Of a DNA stretch of 33,666 bases, positions 7,748 through 15,834 are shown one piece after another. The translations under genes were made by a program, and so were the position numbers. Each line of letters opens with the position of its first letter. Position 1 is the first letter of the stretch. Source of the DNA: an uncultured Bacillota bacterium (GTDB taxonomy: Bacteria > Bacillota > Clostridia > Christensenellales > Borkfalkiaceae); NCBI GenBank assembly GCA_949287105.1, contig CASEFE010000154.1, forward strand, positions 1 through 33,666, read 5' to 3'. The notes under the pieces were generated by a model that searched no databases, was not told the origin of the DNA, and saw only the letters and a program-made list of their open reading frames with translations.

Positions 7748-9919
7748 ATGGAAAAGATTAAGCGTGCAGACAATCATTTGTTCTATAAAGGGGACAGAAT
7801 TATCAATTTTCGTCCTGTCCTTTGTATATCCCTAAGTTTTGGCTTAGGGATATTTTTATCTTTTTTGATCGGGTATTCTGCATTTTGGCTTAACTTGGTT
7901 GTAATTCCTGTCGGTATTTTCTTGCTTTTGCATAAAAACAGCGCAAAGAGTTTTCATAAAATTTTGTTTGTTCTCGTTTTAGCTGTGTTTTATTCCATCG
8001 GCGCTATCAGCTTTGTTGCGAAAATTTCTGCATTTGAAAAAGATCCGGAAATCTTAGGAAAATGCTTCGTTTCGGGTGAAGTTTTTGAGATAGGTGATGG
8101 TGGAAGCAGAACAATCCTGACGGTAGAAAATCTGCATATTGTTACGGAAAAGGGCGTCACTGTATTTCCGGATGGAAATATGTCGCTCTATCTTTATGGT
8201 GATTCGGGACAAGAGATTGAAATAGGATCGCACGTTGTATGTGAATGTTCTGTCACAACTTATGATGCGTGGGCATATGGCCGTATAAATACTTCGGCGA
8301 TTTTGTCGGGAACGCGATACTTTGCATCGGTTAATTCGGAAAATCTGATCATATCGGAAGGGAACGGGAAATCGGTTTTTGTCTCGGTGCGCAGCCGTCT
8401 TCGGGAAACATTGTTTTCTTCTACGGATGCGTCTACGGCTTCGATTGCATATGCTTTACTGGTTGGTGACAGCGGTTATATGGATCAGGATGTATTGCAA
8501 AATTTCCGCTACGGAGGCATTGCGCATATATTTGCCGTATCCGGTCTCCATATTGGTCTGCTTTACGGTATGTTGTACTTCCTTGTCAAGAGGTTACGGA
8601 TTCGCGGCGTTTTGCGTGTGACAATTGTGTTTCTGGTTTTGTTATTTTACACAGGTGTCTGCGGTTTTTCTCCTTCGTCTGTTCGTGCTTTGATCATGTG
8701 CACTGTGTTAATGATAGCCGATACCGGAGGTTATCAATACGATTGGTTAAATTCGGTGTCGCTCGCATTTCTTCTTGTTTTAATTTTGAATCCGGTTTAT
8801 CTGTTTTCCGTCGGGTTCCAGCTTTCGATTGCTGCGGCAGCCGGGATCATTGTGTTGGGTGGTCATCTTGGACGCTTGCTTTCGCGCGTGAAATTTTTAC
8901 CGAAAAAGCTGGCTTCTGCTTTGTCGGTATCTGTATCGGCGCAGATCAGTACGTTTCCGCTGTTGTTAGATTCTTTCGGGTATGTGTCTGCGATCAGTTT
9001 GGTTTTGAATTTGTTGTTTGTGCCCATTATCAGTGCCGTTTATTCGATCCTATTTTTGTGTATGTTGCCGGCAATTCTTTTTCCGGCTGCCGGAACTGTA
9101 ATTTTATATCTTCCTTGTTTACTTTTACAATTTGCAGTGACACCGATTTTGATGTTGGATTTCAAAATTTTATTGATCTGCGGCTTTTCGTTTGGTTCAG
9201 CTGCAATTTTGTGGTATATATTGCTGTTTTTGGTTTCAGATAAAGTCAACTTAAAGCTGGTTCCGAAAATGATCGCATCCGGAATACTCGCCGTTATTTT
9301 ATCATTGGTGATGGTTTTTCAAAACGGAACATTTTATTATGACGGAACGATTACCGTCCATTCGTATTATGGTGATAATGCTGTGATTTTCAAAAGTGAC
9401 GATCGGACGGCATTGCTGCTTGTCGGATCACCGGATCCGGTCTTTGTGGAAAGATTGTTTTTGCAAGAGGGCGTTTCATATATTGATGATCTTATAGTGC
9501 TTTCCGAAACGCGTGATATCAATACAGCTGTTCCGATTGTACTTAAATTTGCAAAAATAGGTATGATGCATGTATGGGCAAAATCAGAATTTGTCGATAC
9601 GTTTCAAACTTTGGAAATTCAGGAAGAAAACAGTTTCTTTCGTATGGGAAATTCGAATGCTTGTTTTATGGGCAATGAGGTTTTATACTTAAATTTTCTT
9701 GGAGCGGACATACTGATTTGTGGGGAGGAAGTTAATGAGAACTTACCGGATTGTGATGTTTTGATTGCTCCGATTTATGAGGAAGAGCTTTTTTCTGAAT
9801 GTGAGCCGGAAGTTGAGATTTATTTTGAAAAAACAGAAGGTAAGATGAACGTATATTCTGCGGGCGACTTGCAAATAGGGTTGAAAAATGATATAATCAA
9901 AGTGAAAAAAGCGGAGTGA
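7748..9919 (+). CDS. comEC: ComEC/Rec2-family DNA uptake channel with degenerate C-terminal domain
   Basis: A 723-residue polytopic membrane protein. Residues ~25-85 contain the first membrane helices. Residues ~85-200 form the soluble beta-rich DUF4131/OB-like region. Residues ~225-510 form the Competence domain, with the signature AVSGLHIGLL starting at Ala263 and many hydrophobic helices. ComEC conducts single-stranded DNA across the membrane during transformation. The C-terminal ~180 residues align in position with the metallo-beta-lactamase-like domain, but the strand that normally ends in a HxHxDH metal motif reads LIVLSETRDINTA (582-594) with no histidines. The extracellular nuclease role is therefore probably lost. 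It follows the ComEA-like gene and ends four bases before holA, so the three are likely co-transcribed. Confidence 0.9.
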   Translation: MEKIKRADNHLFYKGDRIINFRPVLCISLSFGLGIFLSFLIGYSAFWLNLVVIPVGIFLLLHKNSAKSFHKILFVLVLAVFYSIGAISFVAKISAFEKDPEILGKCFVSGEVFEIGDGGSRTILTVENLHIVTEKGVTVFPDGNMSLYLYGDSGQEIEIGSHVVCECSVTTYDAWAYGRINTSAILSGTRYFASVNSENLIISEGNGKSVFVSVRSRLRETLFSSTDASTASIAYALLVGDSGYMDQDVLQNFRYGGIAHIFAVSGLHIGLLYGMLYFLVKRLRIRGVLRVTIVFLVLLFYTGVCGFSPSSVRALIMCTVLMIADTGGYQYDWLNSVSLAFLLVLILNPVYLFSVGFQLSIAAAAGIIVLGGHLGRLLSRVKFLPKKLASALSVSVSAQISTFPLLLDSFGYVSAISLVLNLLFVPIISAVYSILFLCMLPAILFPAAGTVILYLPCLLLQFAVTPILMLDFKILLICGFSFGSAAILWYILLFLVSDKVNLKLVPKMIASGILAVILSLVMVFQNGTFYYDGTITVHSYYGDNAVIFKSDDRTALLLVGSPDPVFVERLFLQEGVSYIDDLIVLSETRDINTAVPIVLKFAKIGMMHVWAKSEFVDTFQTLEIQEENSFFRMGNSNACFMGNEVLYLNFLGADILICGEEVNENLPDCDVLIAPIYEEELFSECEPEVEIYFEKTEGKMNVYSAGDLQIGLKNDIIKVKKAE

Positions 9920-9923
9920 TACG

Positions 9924-10916
9924 ATGAAATTTGTAAATTTTAAAAAGAGCCTGGATGAAGGGGCTTGTCCGATATATTTGTTCGACGGTGAAGAGGAATA
10001 CTTTAAAGAGCGTGGAGAAGAGATGCTGCGTGAAAGGTTTCTGGGTGAACCGTCTTTGAATTTTACCGTGTTTCATGGCGAAACATTGAAAGGCAGCGCT
10101 TGTAGTTCAATGATTTCTGCGGCAGAAAGTTTTCCGTTTATGAGTGAAAAGCGAATAGTAAAAATTACAGATTTTTATCCTACGGAAAAAGAATTTGATT
10201 TGTATCTTCGCAAATATTTTGAAAATCCACAAGAAAGTACGATCTTATTGATCGTGAATTCGGATAAAGCAAAAGGAAAGTCTTATGACTTAAAAAAGGC
10301 ACCCAATATAACATGGGTCGATTGTTCAAAGGCTGATGACGCAATAGTTTTGCGCTGGATATTTGCACAGTTCAAGAAAGCAGGAATTATAGCAGATACG
10401 GAATGTTGTGAACGAGTCATGCTGTATTGTTTGGGAGATATGTCGAGAATAGCGGCGGAGACAGAAAAACTTATCGCATATGCGGGTGAAGGAAATCGGA
10501 TTACAATCAGTGATATAGATGAGATCGTATATAAAGATACTGATTATAAATTGTATGAAATGACCAATGCATTGGGGCTGCAAAATAACGGAAAATACCT
10601 ATCTATTATGAACGAATTATTATCGAAAGGCGTTGATGAAATGATGGTATTGAATACGGTTCTGTCATATTTTAGAGCCATGTACGAGATCATATTGTTG
10701 CATAAACCGGATGCAGAAACAGCGCAGATATTAGGTATGAAAGAATATCCAGTCAAGATGAATCGCAGACAGGCACAGTTGATAGGTGCGAACCGGGTTA
10801 AAGAATGCTATTTTTATGTTTTGGAAGCAATCAATGATGTAAAAAGCGGCAATTTAACGGCACAAGGAGCGCTTTTGAAAGCAAACTCTCTTTTATTTTT
10901 GGGAAAAGAGCAGTGA
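9924..10916 (+). CDS. holA: DNA polymerase III delta subunit
   Basis: A 330-residue protein of the HolA family, the subunit of the clamp loader that opens the beta sliding clamp. The N terminus shows the typical PIYLFDGEEEYF opening. A central AAA+-like domain lacks a Walker A, as usual for delta. The C terminus ends in a helical domain with ALLKANSLLF. Length matches the family. The GGAG just upstream lies in the end of comEC, and the comEC-holA order is common in Firmicutes. The rpsT gene that often follows holA is absent here. Confidence 0.9.
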   Translation: MKFVNFKKSLDEGACPIYLFDGEEEYFKERGEEMLRERFLGEPSLNFTVFHGETLKGSACSSMISAAESFPFMSEKRIVKITDFYPTEKEFDLYLRKYFENPQESTILLIVNSDKAKGKSYDLKKAPNITWVDCSKADDAIVLRWIFAQFKKAGIIADTECCERVMLYCLGDMSRIAAETEKLIAYAGEGNRITISDIDEIVYKDTDYKLYEMTNALGLQNNGKYLSIMNELLSKGVDEMMVLNTVLSYFRAMYEIILLHKPDAETAQILGMKEYPVKMNRRQAQLIGANRVKECYFYVLEAINDVKSGNLTAQGALLKANSLLFLGKEQ

Positions 10917-10922
10917 TCTGTC

Positions 10923-10952
10923 AGGAAGCGGTGTGATTTGCTTTCTTTTTTT
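10923..10952 (+). terminator. Weak intrinsic terminator after holA
   Basis: AGGAAGC (10923-10929) pairs with GCTTTCT (10940-10946) through seven pairs including one G-U, with a ten-base loop and a run of six to seven T at 10946-10952. The stem is short, so read-through into cdaA is likely. Confidence 0.45.
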
Positions 10953-11000
10953 CACAATTTCGTGTAAAATAATAAAGTGTGAATACTGCGGAGAAAAATT

Positions 11001-11825
11001 ATGAAAAACTTTTTTTCGAATATCGGTAAAATTTTTATTTCTTTCGATGTAGTGGATGCTTTGGTAATCATCATGTTTACCTTGGTTTTTTATTATGTAT
11101 TTCGAATTTTGAAAGGCAGCAATGTTAAAAGTGTCATTGCTGTTTTTTCGGCATTGATTGTGGTAACAGGTATCATATTTATTTCCAACGATGAAATGAG
11201 CGGGGCAACGTATATGATCATTCCGCTTGTGATGGCCGGGCTTGTGCTTGTTATTTTCAATGTTGAAGTAAAAAGAGACATACTGAACATGAATTCTTTC
11301 AATATGCACACGGAAAAGCAAGGTCATCAGACGGCTGTTTCCAAAGATGAGGCGGAGCGATACTCGGCGGAGATTATTCGTGCGTTACAGAATCTGTCGA
11401 AGGACAATATCGGAGCTTTGATCATACTATCCAATGATAATGTGCCTTCGCAAGTGTTAGAAAGTGGGGTTGTATTGGATGCGAATATTTCATCACAGTT
11501 AATTGAAGGGATTTTTTTTCCGAAAGCGCCTTTACATGACGGTGCGATGATCATCAACAACTATAAAATTCAGGCGGCAGGGTGTTTTTTGCCTCTTACC
11601 CAGAATGTAAATATTCCAAAAGAATTGGGTACGCGGCATCGCGCAGGAATAGGGATCACGGAAACTTCGGATGTTATTGCCTTTATTGTATCTGAAGAGA
11701 CAGGGATTATAACGATTGCGCAGCGCGGAAAGATATCCAGGTATGCAGATTATGATTTATTAAAAAAGACGTTGAATGATTACTATTGGAAAGATCTGAG
11801 TGCCAACGGGAGGAAACGGATATGA
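11001..11825 (+). CDS. cdaA: Diadenylate cyclase CdaA (c-di-AMP synthase)
   Basis: A 274-residue protein. The first ~90 residues hold three membrane helices, followed by a coiled linker and the DisA_N/DAC domain. Both catalytic signatures are intact: DGA in LHDGAMII near residue 180 and RHR in GTRHRAGIG near 211. It makes c-di-AMP from two ATP on the inner face of the membrane; in Firmicutes this signal controls potassium and osmolyte uptake and wall homeostasis. Usually it is followed by cdaR and glmM. Here it is followed by a 39-codon micro-ORF and then unrelated genes. The start follows GGAG by several bases. Confidence 0.95.
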   Translation: MKNFFSNIGKIFISFDVVDALVIIMFTLVFYYVFRILKGSNVKSVIAVFSALIVVTGIIFISNDEMSGATYMIIPLVMAGLVLVIFNVEVKRDILNMNSFNMHTEKQGHQTAVSKDEAERYSAEIIRALQNLSKDNIGALIILSNDNVPSQVLESGVVLDANISSQLIEGIFFPKAPLHDGAMIINNYKIQAAGCFLPLTQNVNIPKELGTRHRAGIGITETSDVIAFIVSEETGIITIAQRGKISRYADYDLLKKTLNDYYWKDLSANGRKRI

Positions 11826-11941
11826 GAGAAAAGAGTTTTTGGCGTAAACTTGCCGGAATATTTATTGACAATGTCCCGATCAAATTGCTTGCTATCGGGC
11901 TGGCATTTGTTGTATATATAGTGATCAATTACGGTATGTGA
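11822..11941 (+). CDS. 39-residue single-helix micro-ORF at the cdaR position
   Basis: Read directly from the sequence: ATG at 11822 overlaps the cdaA stop as ATGA, with GGGAGG (11808-11813) eight bases upstream, a near-ideal ribosome site. The product starts MREKSFWRKLAG and continues IKLLAIGLAFVVYIVI before ending YGM. That pattern, a basic amphipathic start plus one membrane helix, resembles the N-terminal anchor of CdaR/YbbR proteins, which sit after cdaA and modulate CdaA. No YbbR repeat follows in any frame; the next gene begins at once. It is either a functional micro-partner of CdaA or a remnant of cdaR kept by translation coupling. Function is inference. Confidence 0.6.
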   Translation: MREKSFWRKLAGIFIDNVPIKLLAIGLAFVVYIVINYGM

Positions 11942-11958
11942 AAAACGGAGAAATAAAT

Positions 11959-13152
11959 ATGGCAGAGCAATGTATAGAGGCGGCAGAAATTTTACTTCCG
12001 GTGTCGTCTGTGGATATGAACAAATGGGCTGTTATTGCCTGTGATCAGCATACATCGGATTACAGATATTGGGAGGAAGTGGAAAAACTGGTTGGAGACA
12101 GTCCGTCAACGTTACGGCTTACTCTTCCGGAAATATATTTATCAGATCGATGTGAGGAACGAATCAAATCGATTCGAAAAGCAATTACCCAGTATCGTCA
12201 GAAAGGTATTTTCCGCAAACTCCCCAAAGGGTTTGTCATGGTGGAACGCAAAACGAAGAATTCGCCTTTGCGGAGAGGAATTGTTCTGTCTGTTGATTTG
12301 GAAAAATATTCTTATGAACAGAAAAGCAATGCATTGATTCGAGCAACGGAGGCAACGATTTTAGAGCGCATACCGCCTCGTTTGAAGATACGAGAAGGGG
12401 CTGAGATGGAGTTTCCGCATATCATGCTGTTGTATGAAGATCCAAAGAATCTTGTTCTTGGCCCTTTGCAAAATCAAGATGATTTAGAAAAATTGTATGA
12501 TTTTGAGTTGAATATGGGAGGAGGCCACGTTGTCGGCAAATTTATTTCCGATTACCAGCCTGTGATAGATCGTTTTTCGAAGTTGGAAAAAGACGGACTC
12601 TTATTTATGGTAGGCGACGGAAATCATTCACTTGCGACAGCAAAAGTGCTTTGGGAAAAAATAAAAAACAACTTATCCCGACAAGAACAGGAGTATAACC
12701 CTGCCCGGTTTGCTCTTTGCGAAGCTGTTAATATTTATGATGAAAGTATTGCTTTTGAAGCAATTCATCGGGTGGTGAAGGGAGTAGATCCGCGCGATTT
12801 TATAGCAGGGCTTTCGGTTTCCGGAAAGGGGCAAGGCGCCATTTATACGGCGGGCAAAAAATCCTCTTTAAGCGTTCCGGAAGATGTTCCGGAGGCAGTA
12901 AAATCAATAGATGCGTATATTTCGAAATATATTTCTGAAAAGGGTGGAGAAGTAGATTACATTCATGGGGAAGAGGCGTTGTGCGCATTGACAAAGGAGC
13001 GCACGGATTGCGTTGGAATATGTCTTCCCAAAATGAACAAGTCAAAATTATTTGATGCGGTGAAACGTTTCGGAAGCTTACCGCGTAAAACGTTTTCGAT
13101 GGGAGAAAGTGAGGAGAAGAGATATTATATCGAGGGCAAGGAGATATTATAA
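11959..13152 (+). CDS. DUF1015 family protein
   Basis: 397 residues from the ATG at 11959; GGAG (11947-11950) sits eight bases before it, so I prefer it to the in-frame GTG at 11938, which overlaps the micro-ORF. The opening AAEILLPVSSVDMNKWAVIACDQ, the middle LGPL, and the motif MVGDGNHSLATAK near residue 215 are typical of DUF1015. The family is widespread, soluble, often near amino-acid genes, and has no firmly known reaction. The DGNHS motif recalls the DGHHR of ParB-like kinases such as SerK, so a phospho-transfer role on an amino acid is possible but unproven. The stop overlaps the start of aspartate kinase by one base (TAATG), so the two are translationally coupled. Confidence 0.75.
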   Translation: MAEQCIEAAEILLPVSSVDMNKWAVIACDQHTSDYRYWEEVEKLVGDSPSTLRLTLPEIYLSDRCEERIKSIRKAITQYRQKGIFRKLPKGFVMVERKTKNSPLRRGIVLSVDLEKYSYEQKSNALIRATEATILERIPPRLKIREGAEMEFPHIMLLYEDPKNLVLGPLQNQDDLEKLYDFELNMGGGHVVGKFISDYQPVIDRFSKLEKDGLLFMVGDGNHSLATAKVLWEKIKNNLSRQEQEYNPARFALCEAVNIYDESIAFEAIHRVVKGVDPRDFIAGLSVSGKGQGAIYTAGKKSSLSVPEDVPEAVKSIDAYISKYISEKGGEVDYIHGEEALCALTKERTDCVGICLPKMNKSKLFDAVKRFGSLPRKTFSMGESEEKRYYIEGKEIL

Positions 13153-14474
13153 TGAGTTTAACGGTTTGTAAATTCGGAGGGTCTTCTTTGGCGGACGGCA
13201 ATAATATAGCGCGAGTTGCCGAAATCGTTAAGAGTGATCCGGCCAGAAAATATGTGGTTGTTTCTGCACCGGGGAAGCGTTTTTCGGAGGATAGAAAGGT
13301 AACAGATCTTTTATATGATTGTTATAAAGAGAGTTTGGAAAAGGGAAACTGTTCTGAAGCATTCTCAAAAATAAGAAAAAGATTTCATTCGATTGTAGAA
13401 GAACTTAATTTAGAGAGTTTTGATATCGATGCAATATTGGATGAAACGGAAAAAGAAATTGAAACTCGTAAAAGTATAGATTTTACGGCGTCACGGGGAG
13501 AATATCTGAATGCAAGAGTTATTTCTGCATTTATGGGCTGGCAATTCGTGGATGCAAAAGATATTATATTTTTTGATGCAAACGGATCGTTTGACGAAAA
13601 GAGATCATATCCTCTTATTTTTGAGACGCTTACAAAATATGAAACAGCGATCATTCCTGGATTTTATGGTACCGATGCAAAGGGGGAAGTAAAAACATTT
13701 TCACGGGGCGGAAGCGATATCAGCGGAGCAATCGTAGCGCGTGGGGTAAACGCCGAATTGTATGAGAACTGGACGGACGTAAGTGGTTTTTTAGCTTGCG
13801 ATCCGCGTATTGTTGAAAAGCCGAAAAAGATTGAAAATATATCGTTTAAGGAGCTGCGTGAATTATCTTATATGGGAGCGAATGTGCTTCATGCGGATTC
13901 AATTTTTCCGGTTCGAAAAGGGGATATTCCTATAAAAATTAAAAATACATTTCGCCCGCAGGACGCCGGTACATTGATTTTGCCTTCTAAAAAATACAAA
14001 AAAGGGGAAGGTATTGTAACAGGGATTGCCGGCAAAAAAGATTTTACCGTTATTTTTCTTGAAAAATCAATGATGAATGCGGAAGTTGGTTTCGCACGGA
14101 AGGTATTGTCTGTTTTGGAAAACAAAGAAATACGCTTTGAGCATATGCCTTCCGGGATTGATACTCTTTCTCTTGTCATTGAAAGTCATTTTTTAGAAAA
14201 TGGCATTTTAGAGGAACTGTTGGTTGAGATTAAAGAGGCTGTGCATCCGGACTATATCCATGTTTTGGAAAATATCGCTTTGGTAGCAACGGTTGGACAT
14301 GGAATGGCTTCAAGCGTCGGTACTTCGGCGAGGCTGTTCAGTGCTTTATCGGATGCCGGAATCAATGTAAGAATGATAGATCAAGGCTCGAGTGAATTAA
14401 ATATCATTGTAGGCATCAATAATGAAGATTATGAGCGTTGTATTCGAGCGATTTATCATGCGTTTTTCCAGTAG
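13152..14474 (+). CDS. lysC: Aspartate kinase
   Basis: A 440-residue aspartokinase that phosphorylates aspartate, the first step to lysine, threonine, methionine and diaminopimelate. It shows KFGGSSLAD at the N terminus (ATP/aspartate site), FTASRGEYLNA, and SRGGSDISGAIVARG followed by NWTDVSGFLACDPRIV. Two C-terminal ACT domains include GHGMASSVGTSARLFSAL and GSSELNIIVGI and would provide amino-acid feedback control. The monofunctional length and the C-terminal order fit the clostridial type. The ribosome site AAGGAG is in the end of the DUF1015 gene. No homoserine dehydrogenase is fused or adjacent. A strong terminator follows 80 bases after the stop. Confidence 0.93.
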   Translation: MSLTVCKFGGSSLADGNNIARVAEIVKSDPARKYVVVSAPGKRFSEDRKVTDLLYDCYKESLEKGNCSEAFSKIRKRFHSIVEELNLESFDIDAILDETEKEIETRKSIDFTASRGEYLNARVISAFMGWQFVDAKDIIFFDANGSFDEKRSYPLIFETLTKYETAIIPGFYGTDAKGEVKTFSRGGSDISGAIVARGVNAELYENWTDVSGFLACDPRIVEKPKKIENISFKELRELSYMGANVLHADSIFPVRKGDIPIKIKNTFRPQDAGTLILPSKKYKKGEGIVTGIAGKKDFTVIFLEKSMMNAEVGFARKVLSVLENKEIRFEHMPSGIDTLSLVIESHFLENGILEELLVEIKEAVHPDYIHVLENIALVATVGHGMASSVGTSARLFSALSDAGINVRMIDQGSSELNIIVGINNEDYERCIRAIYHAFFQ

Positions 14475-14553
14475 TCGCAGAGAACACGTAAGATTTTTTA
14501 TCGGCAGATCAGATGGAAATGTTAAAGAAACGCTATACAGCATTGAAAAATTT

Positions 14554-14594
14554 TATCGGGCGGCAGCTTGTTCTGCCGCCCGATATTTATTTGG
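14554..14594 (+). terminator. Strong intrinsic terminator closing the cdaA-lysC cluster
   Basis: A perfect 12-bp GC-rich stem, ATCGGGCGGCAG (14555-14566) with CTGCCGCCCGAT (14573-14584), extends to 13 by one T-A pair. The loop is CTTGTT and a T-rich tail follows. It separates the housekeeping cluster from the araC locus. Confidence 0.85.
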
Positions 14595-14640
14595 TGTTGA
14601 GAAGTACAAAATTTTGGCAGCTTATAAAAGTAAAAATAGC

Positions 14641-14669
14641 TTGAATCGTAAGAAAAAGTATGGTAAAAT
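14641..14669 (+). promoter_or_regulatory. Promoter P1 of the AraC regulator gene
   Basis: TTGAAT (14641-14646), 17 bases, TAAAAT (14664-14669), with TGG directly before the -10 as an extended -10. Predicted start is near 14676. A second -10-like TATAAT (14704-14709) lies downstream without a clear -35 and may be P2. Confidence 0.55.
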
Positions 14670-14688
14670 AACATAGAGAATAAAAAAA

Positions 14689-14699
14689 TTGTATTCAAT
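14689..14699 (-). promoter_or_regulatory. Candidate operator copy 1 (ATTGAATACAA on the minus strand)
   Basis: The minus strand reads ATTGAATACAA, which occurs on the plus strand at 15703-15713 before the glycan operon. Here it lies just downstream of P1 and immediately upstream of the second TATAAT, a position that would suit autorepression. Confidence 0.4.
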
Positions 14700-14753
14700 C
14701 TTCTATAATGTTTAGTAAGTAATCAGATAAATTCGGAAAGGAGGCAATTTAGA

Positions 14754-15581
14754 ATGCGATATTATTCATTTCGCGAATTATATCCTGAATATGGGGATAT
14801 GGAACTTCATGAAACTTCCGAATCGTTTGTTTACGTACATACACATGACTTTTGGGAATTGTTTTATATTACGGAAGGCGAGGTTGAGCACTTGATTAAC
14901 GGGCACGTTGTTCTTCTGGAAAAGGGCGATTTTGTATGTGTAAGACCGAATGACGTACACGGTTATCGTTGTCAGGAAGGAAAATTTTATCAAATGCAGT
15001 GCATTACAGTTACAGACGAACTATTCCGTAAATATTTGAGTTTATATAGTTTGGATTATGATGAACTATATTCCGGATATGAAACAGGAATACAGTATCG
15101 CTTGGCAAGCAAAGAATTTCAGGAAATAGTAGAAGAATTCAAAATTGTAGAGCATACGCGATTGCTAGACGAGAAGCAAGCCAAAAGGCATGAAGCGATT
15201 TTATTGGGAGAATGCTTAAAGCTTTTTATTAATCGAAAAGAGTTAAAAAGTTTGCCGGATTGGATATCAAAGATAGTGGAGGCCGCCAATAGTCCGGAAG
15301 GAATGCAGATGAAAGTTTCGGATATTTATGGATATAGTTGTTATGGTAAAACGCAATGTATCAAGTTGTTCAAGCAATATATGGGAGTAACGCCGGGCGA
15401 ATATTTTGTTGATTGTAAAATTCGGTATGCCCGATATTTATTGATCAATACAGATCTTTCCGTACTTGAAATCTGCGGAAGGATCGGGTATGACAGTTTA
15501 AGCCATTTTGATCATGTGTTTCGCCGTAAAATAGGGGTAACGCCGTTGCAATATCGCAATGCGGTGTATGGCGTGGAATAA
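14754..15581 (+). CDS. AraC-family transcriptional regulator with cupin sensor
   Basis: A 275-residue protein; the start is fixed by AAAGGAGG (14737-14744) nine bases before the ATG. The N-terminal ~100 residues form a cupin-type ligand pocket (HTHDFWELFYITEGEVEHLING, then GDFVCVRPNDVHGY). The C-terminal ~100 residues hold the two helix-turn-helix units (CYGKTQCIKLFKQYMGVTPGEYF and then SVLEICGRIGYDSLSHFDHVFRR, ending KIGVTPLQYR). Such proteins sense a sugar or small molecule and activate nearby uptake and degradation genes. It has its own promoter and terminator and stands directly before the mannosidase operon, its likely target. Confidence 0.9.
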   Translation: MRYYSFRELYPEYGDMELHETSESFVYVHTHDFWELFYITEGEVEHLINGHVVLLEKGDFVCVRPNDVHGYRCQEGKFYQMQCITVTDELFRKYLSLYSLDYDELYSGYETGIQYRLASKEFQEIVEEFKIVEHTRLLDEKQAKRHEAILLGECLKLFINRKELKSLPDWISKIVEAANSPEGMQMKVSDIYGYSCYGKTQCIKLFKQYMGVTPGEYFVDCKIRYARYLLINTDLSVLEICGRIGYDSLSHFDHVFRRKIGVTPLQYRNAVYGVE

Positions 15582-15602
15582 AAGACAAATCTACAAACAA
15601 GC

Positions 15603-15630
15603 AAGAAGAGGGATAACCTCTTCTTTTTTT
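15603..15630 (+). terminator. Intrinsic terminator of the araC gene
   Basis: AAGAAGAGG (15603-15611) pairs perfectly with CCTCTTCTT (15617-15625) around a GATAA loop and is followed by TTTTT (15626-15630). Confidence 0.85.
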
Positions 15631-15702
15631 ATGGAAAGCAGCTGGAAATTTCTATTGTTAATTAAGTTTAAAATGATTTCAAGAGTGAAAAAAATAACAA
15701 TT

Positions 15703-15713
15703 ATTGAATACAA
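15703..15713 (+). promoter_or_regulatory. Candidate operator copy 2 (ATTGAATACAA) for the glycan operon
   Basis: An 11-base match to the motif in the araC promoter region, in opposite orientation. Its centre lies about 47 bases before the predicted transcription start, the usual place for an AraC-type activator touching the -35 region. An AT-rich inverted pair ATTGTTA (15654-15660) and TAACAAT (15695-15701) lies next to it and could be part of the site. Confidence 0.4.
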
Positions 15714-15739
15714 AAGAACAAGAAAATAGAAAGTGCGTG

Positions 15740-15748
15740 TGATATAAT
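15740..15748 (+). promoter_or_regulatory. Extended -10 promoter of the glycan-utilisation operon
   Basis: TGATATAAT is a consensus extended -10 (TG-N-TATAAT, with TATAAT at 15743-15748). No good -35 is present 17 bases upstream, which fits a promoter that needs an activator. The leader before the first start codon is about 80 bases. Confidence 0.6.
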
Positions 15749-15834
15749 TAAAATAGATTTAGCTAAAAGCCTACATTTTGAAAGGAAAAATCAGCCTGAA
15801 ATAGAAATAAAACAAAGAAACAGAAGAAATTTAT

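Noticed and set aside
8698-9243. 181-codon plus-strand reading frame inside comEC
   Set aside because: It is rich in Cys and Phe, as expected from reading membrane-helix codons in another frame, and comEC is intact across it.
14422-14676. 84-codon plus-strand reading frame overlapping the end of lysC
   Set aside because: It has no ribosome site, overlaps lysC in another frame, runs through the strong terminator hairpin at 14554-14594 and then through the araC promoter.
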